DNA from: Pseudomonas pseudonitroreducens
GTDB lineage: Bacteria; Pseudomonadota; Gammaproteobacteria; Pseudomonadales; Pseudomonadaceae
NCBI RefSeq assembly: GCF_021603645.1
Contig: NZ_BQHJ01000008.1
Span: 310,001-374,000, forward strand
Reading direction: 5' to 3'
Length of the DNA stretch: 64,000 nt
Both the position numbers and the translations under genes were made by a program. The notes beneath the pieces are model-generated. The model was given only the letters and a program-made list of their open reading frames with translations, was not told where the DNA came from and searched no databases. Within the stretch, counting starts at the first letter, position 1; every line of letters starts with the position of its first letter. Below are positions 60,295-64,000 of this stretch, piece after piece.

Positions 60295-61170
60295 CTATTG
60301 CGCAGAGGAAGCCTTGCTGACCTGCGCCAGGTTGGCGACCTGGAGGCGGTAACTGGTCCCCAGGAGAGTGCCCTTGCCGTACCAGAGCTGCCCGTAGTTC
60401 CGGAAGGTCAGGCCCTCGCTGGTCGATAGGTCGAAAGACACCCCGGTGTTGGTCCTGAAGGTGAGCTGGTCATGATCCAGATGGTCGAGCCGATAGCGGG
60501 TGTCCGGCGCCGGTGCCAATTGTTTCTGGCGCGCCAGATAGCTGGGCGCGAGCTCACGGAACATGGCCTGTGCACGGGCGCGGTAATCGGGCTCACTCAG
60601 GCCGGGTAGCGCCGCAAGACGCGAAGCGATGATGGCGAAGATGTCGCTATCGGCCCGAGCCTGGCTCAGCTTGAGCGACAGCAGCCGGCTCACCGCCTGC
60701 TGGTCGATGGCAGGCTGAGAGTCGTCGCCCTTGGCCTTGCCGTCACCAGCGTTGGCAGCCGGCTGCACGTGCAGCACTTCGCTGGGTTTGAGCGGGACGA
60801 ATGCCGCGCTGGCCTGATCAGCCGCACAGGCGGCGAGTTGCCCGGCGCGGTCGCCGTTGCCCAGCAGGGCCAACGCATCGGTGCTCTCGCGCGGCAGCCT
60901 GGCGACGTCGATGCCGAGCCTGGCCAACTCTGCAACGTTCTGCTGCGGGGTGATCCGGCCCTCGCCCAGTGCACAGAGGTGATCCACCAGCACGGGAATC
61001 TGCTTGCCGTTGAAGGTTGGTGCCAGGGAGCGCACAGCGTCCTGCACCAACGGTAGCGTGGGCACACTGACCCAGCCGTTGGCCAGCGCCTGCTCCGGCG
61101 ACACGCTCTGTGGGCCGCAACCTGCCAGGGCGACGAAGAAAGCCGGAAAAGCGAGAAACTTGGAGTTCAT
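60295..61170 (-). CDS. Lipoprotein of unknown function
   Basis: A 291-residue protein from the ATG at 61170; a GTG three codons upstream is possible. The lipoprotein signal (FLAFPAFFVALAGC) gives a mature Cys-Gly-Pro start. Residues about 20-200 are helical and charged; the C-terminal part (YRLDHLDHDQLTFRTNTG, FRNYGQLWYGKGTLLG) looks like beta structure. No family is recognised. It is upstream of, and parallel to, the adhesin gene but separated by 400 bases, so a shared role is only a possibility. Confidence 0.7.
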   Translation of the reverse strand: MNSKFLAFPAFFVALAGCGPQSVSPEQALANGWVSVPTLPLVQDAVRSLAPTFNGKQIPVLVDHLCALGEGRITPQQNVAELARLGIDVARLPRESTDALALLGNGDRAGQLAACAADQASAAFVPLKPSEVLHVQPAANAGDGKAKGDDSQPAIDQQAVSRLLSLKLSQARADSDIFAIIASRLAALPGLSEPDYRARAQAMFRELAPSYLARQKQLAPAPDTRYRLDHLDHDQLTFRTNTGVSFDLSTSEGLTFRNYGQLWYGKGTLLGTSYRLQVANLAQVSKASSAQ

Positions 61171-61603
61171 GGGGATCACCAGAGGGGGAAAGGAGCCTCG
61201 CTGCAGTGATACCCCTCAGCGAGATGGCGGCGATTCTAGAAATCCCCCCGGCCTCCCGCGGTCCTTGAACTCCTAACAGTACGTAGGAATTTTCCCTATG
61301 AATAATCAGAAAGCCAGCAACGGCCGTCAGATTTCACAGAAGGACACCGAGGGACGAGGTGCGCCAACGCATCCTGGCGGCAGAGCACAGCATTTCCGGC
61401 ACGGGAAGCACCCGTAATCTGCCGATCCATGGTCGCTCCCATTCAGCAAAGGCCGGGCGCACAGGCGACATTTTTTGTGCGCCGATCCGGAACACCTGCG
61501 CAAAGTGGATAGAACGCCCCCGTGCCTCCAGCCGACACTAGCCCCGCCTGGCAGCCTGACGCTGCGTGTGCATCCATTACAAAAAACCAAATCCGAGGCT
61601 TGT
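61171..61603. other. Non-coding region upstream of the glutamylpolyamine synthetase gene
   Basis: About 430 bases between divergent genes with no convincing gene. An AT-rich stretch (61270-61320) could hold a promoter; no operator was identified. Confidence 0.4.

Positions 61604-64000
<2,397 letters not shown>

Overview
The window reads as a chromosomal segment of a high-GC Pseudomonas, probably of the aeruginosa/citronellolis/nitroreducens side of the genus. The basis is the content: divergent czcRS/czcCBA, an OprD-family porin, a DUF2790 protein, an MvaT/MvaU-type H-NS protein, a Pseudomonas-type MetE and genus-typical intergenic palindromes. No rRNA, tRNA or CRISPR array was found. Gene identities come from reading the translations; no database search was run.

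Positions 1-17600 form an accessory region with visibly lower GC and mosaic composition. It starts inside glcE and continues with glcF and glcG (glycolate oxidase). A complete His-Xaa-Ser maturation locus follows: hxsD, hxsB and hxsC, the target peptide gene hxsA, and a small zinc-ribbon membrane protein. Next come an MvaU-like silencer, an orphan helix-turn-helix protein, a TnpS/TnpT-type tyrosine recombinase pair (tnpT carries an in-frame stop), an unknown protein, and a Tn7-type tnsA-tnsB-tnsC-tniQ operon. The right end of the element lies near 17600 and cuts a host cupin gene. The left end is not recognisable and may lie outside the window, so the glc and hxs genes may be cargo.

Positions 17.6-37.7 kb are host-like. 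They hold the OprD porin, a lipoprotein and membrane protein pair, and two metal-efflux systems. The first is czcC-orf64-czcB-czcA, divergent from czcRS and predicted to export Zn/Cd/Co. The second is a small Cys/Met-rich exported protein followed by cusC-cusB-cusA-cusF, predicted to export Cu/Ag and preceded by a textbook CueR-type promoter. An SH3-domain membrane protein follows.

Positions 37.7-49.5 kb hold a lone panB, an AraC regulator, metE, cobF, a thiol dioxygenase, and a REC/HD-GYP response regulator paired with a 1322-residue hybrid histidine kinase. Between them lie two intergenic blocks built from shared palindromic modules.

Positions 49.5-64 kb carry an IclR regulator divergent from an amino-acid ABC transporter and a FAD-dependent amine oxidase, an unusual SnoaL-AraC fusion regulator, a polyamine-type binding protein, a 1165-residue YadA-like trimeric autotransporter with large internal repeats, a lipoprotein, a glutamylpolyamine synthetase, and a second polyamine-type binding protein cut by the window end. 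Together these suggest uptake and gamma-glutamylation-dependent breakdown of polyamines or related amines.
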